A stretch of 64,000 bases of DNA, taken from the NCBI GenBank assembly GCA_023264815.1, contig JAHFUZ010000016.1:31275-95274 (forward strand). Reading direction: 5' to 3'. This document shows positions 9,028 to 16,975 of this stretch, one piece after another. The stretch is from Arthrobacter sp. Its GTDB lineage: Bacteria; Actinomycetota; Actinomycetes; Actinomycetales; Micrococcaceae. The first letter of the stretch is position 1. Every line of letters starts with the position of its first letter. The position numbers were made by a program, and so were the translations under genes. Under the pieces are notes generated by a model. It made no database searches and was not told the DNA's origin. It saw only the letters and a program-made list of their open reading frames with translations.

Positions 9028-10119
9028 ATGTATGGAACGTCCCCCGGTAAACAGGCTGGCCCGCCCACTGGGCCGGCGCCATGGCCAAAACGGCCCGGGG
9101 CCAAGCCGTCCACGCCCTGGCGCCGGAAAGTATTCCGCGAACACCTGGGGCTCCAGCGCGCGGGGCTGGCCATCGGCATCGACATCGGCGGCACAAAAGT
9201 GGCCGCCGGAGTAGTGGACACCGACGGCCAAATCCTTAGCGAAGCGCGCCGGTCCACTCCCGGGAGCGACCCGCGCGCCGTAGAGCAGGTCATCGTTGAG
9301 CTGGTGGCTGAACTTGGCGCCGATCACCGGATCCGCTCCGTTGGCATCGGGGCGGCAGGCTGGATGGACCTCGACGGCGGCACGGTGCTTTTCAGCCCGC
9401 ACCTGGCCTGGCGAAACGAGCCCCTGCGGGCCAACCTGCAGCGCCTGCTGCGCAGGCCCATCTTCCTCACGAACGACGCCGACGCCGCCGCCTGGGCGGA
9501 ATGGCGGTTTGGTGCCGGCCAGGGGGAGGAAAGGCTCGTGTGCATCACGCTCGGCACGGGCATCGGCGGCGCCATGGTGTTGGACGGCCGGGTGGAACGC
9601 GGCCGTTTCGGCGTAGCCGGTGAATTCGGCCACCAGATCATCATGCCGGGCGGACACCGCTGCGAGTGCGGAAACCGGGGCTGCTGGGAGCAGTATGCCT
9701 CAGGCAATGCATTGGGGCGCGAGGCCAGGATCCTGGCCGCGGCCAATTCGCCTGTAGCCCAGGAACTTCTGGCCGCGGTTGGTGGACGGCCGGACCGGAT
9801 TACGGGCGCTATAGTGACGGAACTTGCCCTTGCCGGCGACGCCGCCTGCCGCGAACTCCTGGACGAAGTGGGTGAATGGCTGGGCCTGGGGTTGGCCAAC
9901 TTGGCCGCCGCGCTGGACCCCGGTCTCTTTGTGATCGGCGGCGGGCTCTGCTCTGCGGGGGACCTGCTGGTGGAGCCCGCCCGCAAAGCCTTTGCCAGGA
10001 ATCTGACGGGCAGGGGGTTCCGCCCTGCCGCGGGCATTGAGCTTGCCGCGCTGGGACCCAACGCCGGCCTCATCGGCGCAGCGGATCTGTCCCGGGTGAG
10101 CCGCCGCCTGCGCCGGTGA
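9028..10119 (+). CDS. glk: ROK-family glucokinase
   Basis: 363 residues. It phosphorylates glucose to glucose-6-phosphate, presumably with ATP. Seen: phosphate-1 motif DIGGTKVAAGVV (about residue 51), TNDADAAAWAE (substrate/catalytic Asp), TLGTGIGGAMV, and the ROK zinc/sugar motif H-R-C-E-C-G-N-R-G-C-W-E-Q-Y (about 210-223). The start must be ATG 9028, because no ATG, GTG or TTG occurs in frame before the ROK core; this gives an unusual Pro/basic N-terminal extension of about 45 residues. A second ROK kinase, polyphosphate type, lies at 51121-51924. Confidence 0.9.
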   Translation: MYGTSPGKQAGPPTGPAPWPKRPGAKPSTPWRRKVFREHLGLQRAGLAIGIDIGGTKVAAGVVDTDGQILSEARRSTPGSDPRAVEQVIVELVAELGADHRIRSVGIGAAGWMDLDGGTVLFSPHLAWRNEPLRANLQRLLRRPIFLTNDADAAAWAEWRFGAGQGEERLVCITLGTGIGGAMVLDGRVERGRFGVAGEFGHQIIMPGGHRCECGNRGCWEQYASGNALGREARILAAANSPVAQELLAAVGGRPDRITGAIVTELALAGDAACRELLDEVGEWLGLGLANLAAALDPGLFVIGGGLCSAGDLLVEPARKAFARNLTGRGFRPAAGIELAALGPNAGLIGAADLSRVSRRLRR

Positions 10120-10182
10120 GCCATTGCGCCGGGCACCTGGCCGGGGATTGAACCGGCAGGCGCCCACGGGGGCGGGGCATGC

Positions 10183-10779
10183 TCAGACGCGGGCGCCGTC
10201 GTCGTTGTCGTTCTTCTCCTGCGGCAGTTTCATGATCAGGTAGACCACGGCCAGGATGAACGCAGCCACCATCCCCACAATCGCCAGCAGCGGCGCTGAC
10301 CGCCAGAACATGGCTGACAAAACCAGCGCCACGGGGCCGCCCACCGCGCCAAGCCAGGCCAGCATGGTCAACGGATCGGTGCCGGAGAGGCTTGGTGGCT
10401 CTTCGGGGATGAAGTCCCCGCCGTCGTCCTCCACGGCATAGTCGCGCGGGCCGCCGCCAAACGGCCCGGCACCGGTGTCTGGGCCGGCATCCGCGTCTGG
10501 GCCGGACGTGTCGCGGCCGGTGCCGGGTGCGGCCCCGGACCGTTCGGCGGCTGACAACTCCGTGGGGGCCAGGCCCGCAAGGCCCAGGGGATCGAAGTCG
10601 CGGAAGGTAGCGGGCCTGCCGGGCGTGCCGGCATCACCGGGGACTCCCTCCACGGTGCTGCCGTCCACCGTGCTGCTGTCTCCGGGAGACTTCCCCTCCA
10701 GCCGGGCAACAAGGTCCAGCCAGACGGCGTCGTCCTGGTTGGCACTCGGGTCAGGCGAGCCGGAATCGGGCCTAGTCAC
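10183..10779 (-). CDS. Conserved membrane protein, function unknown
   Basis: 198 residues: a long hydrophilic, Pro/Gly/Asp-rich N-terminal part (about 1-130), then two hydrophobic helices (about 132-152 and 158-180; LAWLGAVGGPVALVLSAMF and LLAIVGMVAAFILAVVYLIM) and a charged tail with EKNDNDD. GTG 10779 overlaps the end of the upstream hydrolase gene by 8 nt, with GGAAGG about 9 nt upstream, so the two are translationally linked. I do not recognise a named family. Co-transcription with two esterase-like hydrolases is the only clue. Confidence 0.75.
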   Translation of the reverse strand: MTRPDSGSPDPSANQDDAVWLDLVARLEGKSPGDSSTVDGSTVEGVPGDAGTPGRPATFRDFDPLGLAGLAPTELSAAERSGAAPGTGRDTSGPDADAGPDTGAGPFGGGPRDYAVEDDGGDFIPEEPPSLSGTDPLTMLAWLGAVGGPVALVLSAMFWRSAPLLAIVGMVAAFILAVVYLIMKLPQEKNDNDDGARV

Positions 10780-11566
10780 GGGCAGCACCTTCCTGAAGCT
10801 CAGGCGAACCCTGACTGGCCAGCACTGTCCGGATGAAGTCTGCGGACCCCCGGAAGATTTCTTCGGCGTCATTGTCCAGTGTGGCTACGTGGTAGCTGTT
10901 CTCCAGGGCAGTCAGTGTCAGTGGGGCGTTGACCAGCCCACGCCGCAGGGCCACGATGCTGGAATCTGAAACCACATGGTCCACAGTGGAACGGAACACG
11001 CGGACCGGTGCCGTGACCCGGGGGAGGAGCCGGACGGTGTCCTTGAACATCTTGTTCAGTTCGTGGGCTGCGGCCACAGGTGTCCGCGGATAGGCGCCCT
11101 CGTCCATGCCGGGTTTCAGGATGTCGTTGGCTATTGCGGGAGTGCTCTTCAGGACGAGCTTCAGGATACCGGCCAGCGGGGCGCGGGGATCGTCGATGAC
11201 CAGGCCGGGATTGACCAGGATCACGCCACTGACGGGCCTGGTGGCCGCGATCCGGAGCGCCAGCGCGCCGCCCATGCTTAACCCCGCAGCGAAGACCTGG
11301 CCGCACTGGGCGTCGAGCTCCAGGTAGGCCTCATCCAGCGCGGCGTGCCACTGCGTCCAGCGGGTCCGGGCCAGCTCCTGCCAGCTGGTGCCGTGGCCCG
11401 GCAACAAGGGCATGCGGACGGCGAATCCGACGTCGGCCAGGGACTGGGCCCAGCTGCGGAGCCCATGCGGGCTGCCCGTGAACCCGTGGGAGAGCACCAC
11501 ACCGATCCGGGGTCCGTCTCCGGTGGGCGCGCTGCTGAACGGGCTGTGGTCCGGAAAGCCGGTCAT
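10772..11566 (-). CDS. Alpha/beta hydrolase (carboxylesterase/monoacylglycerol lipase-like), copy 2
   Basis: 264 residues with the alpha/beta-hydrolase fold: oxyanion HGFTGSPHGLRSWA, nucleophile elbow GLSMGG (Ser near residue 99), catalytic Asp in RSTVDHVVS and His in NSYHVATLD. It resembles the Est30/monoglyceride lipase group. No signal peptide, so it is probably cytoplasmic. It overlaps the paralogous gene upstream by 4 nt (ATGA) and the membrane protein gene downstream by 8 nt. The two hydrolases share HGFTGSP, LLPGHGT, GLSMGGA and the YxxxP-type downstream segments, which indicates tandem duplication. The substrate is unknown. Confidence 0.9.
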   Translation of the reverse strand: MTGFPDHSPFSSAPTGDGPRIGVVLSHGFTGSPHGLRSWAQSLADVGFAVRMPLLPGHGTSWQELARTRWTQWHAALDEAYLELDAQCGQVFAAGLSMGGALALRIAATRPVSGVILVNPGLVIDDPRAPLAGILKLVLKSTPAIANDILKPGMDEGAYPRTPVAAAHELNKMFKDTVRLLPRVTAPVRVFRSTVDHVVSDSSIVALRRGLVNAPLTLTALENSYHVATLDNDAEEIFRGSADFIRTVLASQGSPELQEGAARD

Positions 11567-12399
11567 ATGGTCTCCGAGGTGGGGTGGGTGGTGTTTGCGG
11601 CGCTGGCCGGCAAAACCTGGTCTTTTGTCATGCCGCTGCCTGACTGCGAAAGGAAGAACTGGCTGGACCGGATGAAAATCTCGGGCGCATCCACGTCCAG
11701 GGTGGCAACGTGTCCGCTGTGGTGGAGGTCCACCACCTCCACCAGCTGCGGGCCCAGCCGGTCCTGCAGCATGGAGAGCGAGGTGGGTGGCACTACGGCA
11801 TCGGCCCGGGATTTGAAGACCTGGACCGGCGCATTGATCCGGTGCAGTCCGCGCACGGCGGCGCCGAAGAGCCGCTTCAGTTCATGCACGGCTGCCAGCG
11901 GCGTGCGTGAGTAGTCGCCGTCGTCGGTGGCTGGCGCCGTCGGCTGGTCCTCCTGGATGGGAATGGTGGTCCGCTGGAAATACTTCAGCACGCCGATGAC
12001 CCGGACCCGGCGGTCGTAGAAACTGAGCCCGGGATTCACCACCGAGACGCCCGCTACCGGATGCCGGGAGGCCGTCAGCAGGGCGATGGCTCCGCCCATC
12101 GACAAACCGGCCACGAAACAGCGGTCGGTGCGGGCATCCAGGTCCCGGTAGGCCGCTTCGAAGGTCCCGTACCACTGGCGCCAGTTTGAGCGGGCGAGCT
12201 GCCGCCAGTCGGTCCCATGGCCGGGAAGGAGCGGGACGGACACGGCAAATCCCTGGGCGGCGAGGTCCTCAGCCCATGGCATGACGCTGAGCGGACTGCC
12301 GGTGAAGCCGTGGCAGATGGCCACGCCGGTCCGGGCATTGGGTCCGTGGCCGGGGTAGCTGAAAGCGGCAGGCCGGGGCGGAGTGCTGCTTTCTGTCAT
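11563..12399 (-). CDS. Alpha/beta hydrolase (carboxylesterase/monoacylglycerol lipase-like), copy 1
   Basis: 278 residues, paralogous to the next gene. Oxyanion motif CHGFTGSPLSVMPWA, nucleophile elbow GLSMGGAIALL, Asp in KSRADAVVPP and His in HHSGHVATLD. It is the first gene of a three-gene reverse-strand operon and is divergent from plsC (112 bp apart). Compared with its partner it carries an insert near residue 170 (QEDQPTAPATDDGDY) in the lid region, so substrate ranges may differ. Position beside a phospholipid acyltransferase hints at lipid or acyl-ester metabolism; this is inference. Confidence 0.9.
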   Translation of the reverse strand: MTESSTPPRPAAFSYPGHGPNARTGVAICHGFTGSPLSVMPWAEDLAAQGFAVSVPLLPGHGTDWRQLARSNWRQWYGTFEAAYRDLDARTDRCFVAGLSMGGAIALLTASRHPVAGVSVVNPGLSFYDRRVRVIGVLKYFQRTTIPIQEDQPTAPATDDGDYSRTPLAAVHELKRLFGAAVRGLHRINAPVQVFKSRADAVVPPTSLSMLQDRLGPQLVEVVDLHHSGHVATLDVDAPEIFIRSSQFFLSQSGSGMTKDQVLPASAANTTHPTSETI

Positions 12400-12434
12400 G
12401 ACACCATCGTGTCACTGTTCGCGATAAATCTCAC

Positions 12435-12440
12435 TAGAGT
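12435..12440 (+). promoter_or_regulatory. Probable -10 box of plsC
   Basis: TAGAGT, about 70 nt before the plsC start, in the divergent region shared with the hydrolase operon. No good -35 element is visible. Confidence 0.35.
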
Positions 12441-12510
12441 AGGGTTGCATTGAACTGCTGGCCTGACCCAACGGAGGGCCGGCACGCAGGCTTCAGGAGA
12501 GGTTCTATAC

Positions 12511-13233
12511 GTGTTCTATTGGGTCATGAAACGGATCTTCCTGGGGCCGGTGCTGCGGCTTCTTTTCCGCCCGTGGGTCAAGGGCCTGGACAACGTTCCG
12601 GCCGAGGGCGCAGCGATCATCGCCTCCAACCATCTTTCGTTTTCGGATTCAATTTTTATGCCGCTGATGGTTCGCCGTCCGGTGGTGTTCCTGGCCAAGT
12701 CCGAGTACTTCACTGGCACCGGCATCAAGGGCCGGCTGACGGCTCTGTTCTTCAGGCTCACCAACCAGCTGCCCATGGACAGGTCAGGCGGCGCCGCATC
12801 CGCGGTGTCCCTGAACGCGGGCATGGATGTCCTCACCAGCGGGGGCCTGCTCGGCATCTACCCCGAAGGGACCCGGAGCCCGGACGCCCGCCTCTACCGT
12901 GGCAAGGTGGGTGTGGCCAGGCTGGCCCTGCAGGCCGGCGTGCCGGTGATTCCAGTGGCAATGATCGGCACGGACAAAGTTCAGCCCATCGGCAAACGGA
13001 TGCCCAATATCCGGCGGATCGGGATGATTTTTGGGGCGCCGCTGGATTTCAGTCGGTATGCCGGCCAGGCCGAGGACCGCGCGGTACAGCGAAAAGTTAC
13101 CGATGAAATCATGTTCGAGCTGATGCGGCTCTCCGGCCAGGAATATGTGGACGAATACGCGGCCGTGGTGAAGCTCCGCCTGGCCGGCGCAGAGACCACC
13201 GGAACGGAAGGCAAGGACTCAGCCGCAGGCTGA
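12511..13233 (+). CDS. 1-acyl-sn-glycerol-3-phosphate acyltransferase (PlsC family)
   Basis: 240 residues. The acyltransferase motifs are intact: NHLSFSD (catalytic HX4D, about residues 40-46), FLAKSEYF, YPEGTRSPD (motif III, about 118-126) and PVIPVAMIGT (motif IV). It adds a fatty acyl chain to lysophosphatidate or a related lysolipid at the membrane in phospholipid synthesis. The gene uses GTG 12511 with AGGAG upstream. It lies 71 bp before class II DAHP synthase, as in other actinobacteria. Several PlsC paralogs usually occur, so the exact acceptor is uncertain. Confidence 0.9.
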   Translation: MFYWVMKRIFLGPVLRLLFRPWVKGLDNVPAEGAAIIASNHLSFSDSIFMPLMVRRPVVFLAKSEYFTGTGIKGRLTALFFRLTNQLPMDRSGGAASAVSLNAGMDVLTSGGLLGIYPEGTRSPDARLYRGKVGVARLALQAGVPVIPVAMIGTDKVQPIGKRMPNIRRIGMIFGAPLDFSRYAGQAEDRAVQRKVTDEIMFELMRLSGQEYVDEYAAVVKLRLAGAETTGTEGKDSAAG

Positions 13234-13292
13234 CTGTGACGCCCCTCTCGCGACGCGTGACGGGCCGGTGTCCCGAAGCCGTCAGCGAGCAT

Positions 13293-13298
13293 TAGTCT
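13293..13298 (+). promoter_or_regulatory. -10 box, probable leaderless aroG transcript
   Basis: TAGTCT ends 6 nt before GTG 13305; no ribosome site is visible. Confidence 0.5.
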
Positions 13299-13304
13299 TA
13301 GATA

Positions 13305-14696
13305 GTGACTGAGCTATCTGCAAAACCTGCCTTCTCGCTGTCCAGCACCGCCCAGAGCGGAGCAGCCAATTACCCTGGCCTTGACGACTGGCGGGACCTT
13401 CCCGTCTCCCAGCAGCCGAGCTGGCAGGACAAGGACGTTTTTGACGCCTCGGTCCGTGAACTTTCCGTGCTCCCGCCTCTGGTGTTCGCCGGCGAGGTGG
13501 ACGTCCTCCGTGAGCGGCTCGCTGCTGCTGCCCAGGGCAAGGCGTTCCTGCTCCAGGGCGGCGACTGTGCCGAGACTTTCGATGCCGCCACTGCGGACAA
13601 GATCAGCGCCCGCGTTAAGACCATCCTCCAGATGGCCGTGGTGCTCACCTATGGTGCGGCCATGCCCGTTATCAAAATGGGCCGGATGGCCGGCCAGTTC
13701 GCCAAGCCGCGGTCCTCCAACGACGAGACCCGCAACGGCGTGACCCTCCCGGCCTACCGCGGCGATATTGTCAATGGCTACGAGTTCACCCCGGAATCCC
13801 GCGGCCATGACGCGGCACGGATGCTCCGGGCCTACCACACCTCGGCTTCCACGCTGAACCTGATCAGGGCTTTCACCCAGGGTGGCTTCGCCGACCTCCG
13901 CTCGGTCCACCAGTGGAACAAGGGCTTCACTGAAAACCCGGCGCACGCCCGGTACGAATCCCTGGCCCGTGACATCGACCGCGCCATCAAGTTCATGGCT
14001 TCCTGCGGCGCCGACTTCGAAGCGCTTAAGCGGGTGGAATTCTTCGCCAGCCACGAAGCCCTGCTGCTGGACTACGAGCGGGCCCTGACCCGGATCGACT
14101 CCCGCACGGGCTTCCCGTACGACACGTCCGCCCACTTCCTGTGGATCGGGGAACGGACCCGCGGCCTCGAGGATGCCCACGTCGATTTCCTGTCCCGCGT
14201 GCGCAACCCGATCGGTGTGAAGCTCGGACCCTCCACCACGGGGGACGACGCCCTGCGCCTCATCGACAAGCTGGACCCGGACCGCGAACCCGGACGCCTG
14301 ACCTTCATCACCCGCATGGGTGCCGGGAACATCCGCGAGAAGCTGCCGGCCGTCGTCGAAAAGGTCACCGCCTCCGGTGCACAGGTCCTCTGGGTCACTG
14401 ACCCCATGCATGGCAATACCGTCACGTCTCCCAACGGCTACAAGACGCGCAATTTCGACGACGTCATTGACGAAGTGCGCGGGTTCTTCGAAGTGCACCA
14501 CGCCCTGGGCACCGTGCCCGGTGGCCTGCACGTGGAGATGACCGGCGACGACGTGGCCGAGTGCCTTGGCGGCGCCGACCCCGTGGACCAGGAAGCCTTC
14601 CTCGACAAGTACGAGTCGGTGTGCGATCCCCGCCTGAACCACATGCAGTCACTCGAAATGGCGTTCCTGGTGGCAGGAGCACTCGCAAAGCACTGA
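13305..14696 (+). CDS. aroG: 3-deoxy-7-phosphoheptulonate synthase, class II
   Basis: 463 residues, the length of class II (plant/mycobacterial-type) DAHP synthases. It condenses phosphoenolpyruvate and erythrose-4-phosphate in the first step of the shikimate pathway. Seen: LLQGGDCAETF (metal Cys, about residue 87), RMAGQFAKPRS, NLIRAFTQGGFADL, GERTRGLEDAHVDF, ITRMGAGNIR, and WVTDPMHGNT (metal His). A GTG start follows a TANNNT box with no leader. Rv2178c is the mycobacterial counterpart and is likewise close to a PknL-type kinase gene. Confidence 0.97.
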   Translation: MTELSAKPAFSLSSTAQSGAANYPGLDDWRDLPVSQQPSWQDKDVFDASVRELSVLPPLVFAGEVDVLRERLAAAAQGKAFLLQGGDCAETFDAATADKISARVKTILQMAVVLTYGAAMPVIKMGRMAGQFAKPRSSNDETRNGVTLPAYRGDIVNGYEFTPESRGHDAARMLRAYHTSASTLNLIRAFTQGGFADLRSVHQWNKGFTENPAHARYESLARDIDRAIKFMASCGADFEALKRVEFFASHEALLLDYERALTRIDSRTGFPYDTSAHFLWIGERTRGLEDAHVDFLSRVRNPIGVKLGPSTTGDDALRLIDKLDPDREPGRLTFITRMGAGNIREKLPAVVEKVTASGAQVLWVTDPMHGNTVTSPNGYKTRNFDDVIDEVRGFFEVHHALGTVPGGLHVEMTGDDVAECLGGADPVDQEAFLDKYESVCDPRLNHMQSLEMAFLVAGALAKH

Positions 14697-14703
14697 CCAT
14701 CAA

Positions 14704-14745
14704 GGAGGGTGCCCCCGGGACGTCGTGCCACGGGAGGCACCCTCC
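14704..14745 (+). terminator. Terminator after aroG
   Basis: GGAGGGTGCC...GGCACCCTCC hairpin (the stem extends with CCCG/CGGG), 8 nt after the aroG stop, between convergent aroG and the kinase gene. Confidence 0.7.
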
Positions 14746-14780
14746 GCGTTTCCTGGCAATGGCCGGCCACGGACTGGCGG

Positions 14781-16862
14781 CTAGACCACTGTCAGGGTGA
14801 TGACAGACCCTTCGGGGACATCCTTGTTCACCGGGTCCTGGTCCCGGACGGTGCCAAAAAAGCCGCCCAGGATGTTGTTCACGTCAACCTTGAATCCCAA
14901 CGCTTCCAGGCCCTTCCGTGCCTCCGTGGCCTGCTTGCCGACGAAACTGGGCACCTTCACCAGCTTGGGTCCGTCGGAAATCGTCAGCGTCACGGTTCCG
15001 CCCTTTGTGAGGGTTCCGGTGGCCGGCGCCTGGACAGCGACCGAGCCCTTGGGCACGTTGGGATCGTTGACCTTCTTCTTCAGGACGTCCGCTTTAAGGC
15101 CGGCAGCTTCGATGGCATCCACGGCGTCGTCCTCGTCCAGTCCCACGACGGAGGGCACTGGAATCGGCTGCGGCCCCTTGGACACCTGCAGGTTCACCGG
15201 GGTGCCGTGCCGGGCGGGAGTGCCGGAGGCCGGATCCTGGGCAAGCACCACGCCGGCAGGAACGGCCTCGTCAAACTGTTCCGTGACATTGCCCAGGGCC
15301 ATCCCAGCCTGGTTCAGCGAGGTTTTCGCCGCATCCAGCGTCCCGCCCGTCAGCGTTGGCAGCCCGAACAGTTGCGGACCCTTGGACACAAACAGTGACA
15401 CCGGCTGAAACTTCCGGGTCTCTGCCCCCGCCGCAGGATCCGAACCCACCACCAGGCCGGACGGAACGTCGTCGTCGAAAATGTCACTTGTGCGGGACTG
15501 GAAGCCTGCCTCGCTCAGCAACTGCTGTGCCTGCGCCACTGACTTGTTGGCAACAGCCGGAATCGTGGCCGCTCCTCCCGGGCCCATCCCAAAGAACCAG
15601 CCGGCCCCTGTGGCAAGCAACGCAATGATGATCAGGACCACGGCCCAGAGGACCCCGCGGCGTCGCGGGTCGCCCTCACGCAGGTTCCGGACCGGTGTTG
15701 CCGCCGCCCGGGACCGTGCCTTCTCATCCTCGCGGTCGAGTTTGCGCTGGGCACGTTTGCTGAGCGGCGCAGTTTCCCCCGCCAGGTCCACGTCGTCCTG
15801 TTCATACTGCACGTGCTGCGTAGCTGACGGGTAACCATCATCCGGGGGGTACAGGGCGTGGGGTGGATAGGCGGCGTGGGGCTGCCGCGACGGCTGTGGT
15901 GGCTGGGGGCGGGGGATGGATGACAACGCGGCGGTGGGGTTGTTTGTCCGGGTTATGACCTCGGTGGGATGCGGCTGCCCGGCCGCGATGGCCGCCGGGG
16001 GTCGGAGGTCCAATTCAGTGTTCGTCAGATTGGTCCGGATATGCCGCAGTTCCTGGAGGAGGGCGTGGCCATCCACCGGCCTGTTTTCAGGATCATTGGC
16101 CGTGCACCACTGGACGAGTTCATCCATCTCGGCGGCGAGGCCGGGCACCAGGGCCGACGGCGGGCCCACGGTTTCGTTCACATGCTTGTAGGCGACCTGG
16201 ATAGGGACCTCGCCGTCGTACGGCTGCCGGCCGGTCAGCATCTCATACAGCATGATGCCCACCGAATAGATGTCACTTCGCGCGTCTGCAGGTTTGCCCA
16301 GCACCAGTTCGGGGGACAGGTAGCCCACAGTGCCAATCAGGGTTCCGGTGCTGGTGGACGTGCTTACGGCACGGGCCAGTCCAAAGTCGCCGATCTTGAT
16401 CCGGCCGTCGTCGGCAATGAGGACGTTTTCCGGCTTTACATCCCGATGGATCAGTCCGGCGGCGTGGGCCTCGCCGAGGCCTTCCACCACCGGATCGATC
16501 AGCGCAAGGGCCAGCCTGGGAGGCAGGGCACCTTTGGACCTGATGACGTCCCGGAGGGTGTGCCCCTTGATGTACTCCATGACCAGGTAGGCGGTCTGGC
16601 CGTCGTTGCCCTGGTCAAGCACGCCCACGACGTGGGGGTGGGACAGTTTGGCGGCGGATTTAGCCTCGCTGCCGAGCCGGCCCAGGAACGTCTCATCCGT
16701 GGCGAGGTGCGGATGAAGCACTTTGAGGGCGACGTCCCGCTCCAGCCGGAGGTCCGTGGCGAGGTAGACGGTGGACATACCTCCGCGCGCGAGTTTGGAG
16801 CGGACCGCGTAGCGGTTGTCCACCAGCGATCCAACGAGACGGTCAGACACGTGTTCCTGCAC
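14781..16862 (-). CDS. PASTA-domain serine/threonine protein kinase (PknL/Stk type)
   Basis: 693 residues. N-terminal Hanks kinase (about 15-275): glycine loop LARGGMSTVYLA, VALKVL lysine, HRDVKPENVL catalytic loop, IGDFGLA, activation loop STSTSTGTLIGTVGYLSPE. A Pro/Gln-rich linker, one transmembrane helix (about 405-425; VLWAVVLIIIALLATGAG) and four extracellular PASTA repeats (about 430-693) follow. PASTA repeats bind muropeptide/lipid II, so the kinase links wall state to signalling. GTG 16862 follows a TAGGAT box by 6 nt with no leader. Neighbouring aroG and an Rv2175c-like gene match the mycobacterial PknL locus, although mycobacterial PknL itself has no PASTA repeats as far as I recall. 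Confidence 0.93.
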   Translation of the reverse strand: MQEHVSDRLVGSLVDNRYAVRSKLARGGMSTVYLATDLRLERDVALKVLHPHLATDETFLGRLGSEAKSAAKLSHPHVVGVLDQGNDGQTAYLVMEYIKGHTLRDVIRSKGALPPRLALALIDPVVEGLGEAHAAGLIHRDVKPENVLIADDGRIKIGDFGLARAVSTSTSTGTLIGTVGYLSPELVLGKPADARSDIYSVGIMLYEMLTGRQPYDGEVPIQVAYKHVNETVGPPSALVPGLAAEMDELVQWCTANDPENRPVDGHALLQELRHIRTNLTNTELDLRPPAAIAAGQPHPTEVITRTNNPTAALSSIPRPQPPQPSRQPHAAYPPHALYPPDDGYPSATQHVQYEQDDVDLAGETAPLSKRAQRKLDREDEKARSRAAATPVRNLREGDPRRRGVLWAVVLIIIALLATGAGWFFGMGPGGAATIPAVANKSVAQAQQLLSEAGFQSRTSDIFDDDVPSGLVVGSDPAAGAETRKFQPVSLFVSKGPQLFGLPTLTGGTLDAAKTSLNQAGMALGNVTEQFDEAVPAGVVLAQDPASGTPARHGTPVNLQVSKGPQPIPVPSVVGLDEDDAVDAIEAAGLKADVLKKKVNDPNVPKGSVAVQAPATGTLTKGGTVTLTISDGPKLVKVPSFVGKQATEARKGLEALGFKVDVNNILGGFFGTVRDQDPVNKDVPEGSVITLTVV

Positions 16863-16868
16863 CTTACG

Positions 16869-16874
16869 ATCCTA
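16869..16874 (-). promoter_or_regulatory. -10 box, probable leaderless kinase transcript
   Basis: On the reverse strand TAGGAT ends 6 nt before GTG 16862. Confidence 0.5.
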
Positions 16875-16887
16875 ATCCCGCAGTGAA

Positions 16888-16920
16888 AAGGGTCCGAACC
16901 GACGTGCGGTCCGGACCCTT
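16888..16920 (-). terminator. Terminator of the LysM transglycosylase gene
   Basis: AAGGGTCCG...CGGACCCTT inverted repeat followed on the reverse strand by TTTTCACTG, about 55 nt after the stop of the LysM gene and just before the kinase promoter. Confidence 0.75.
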
Positions 16921-16975
16921 ATCGTTATCCCGGGCGCCTGTTTCATCAAGCCCCGGGCATGGTGTGCCTGGCTGG

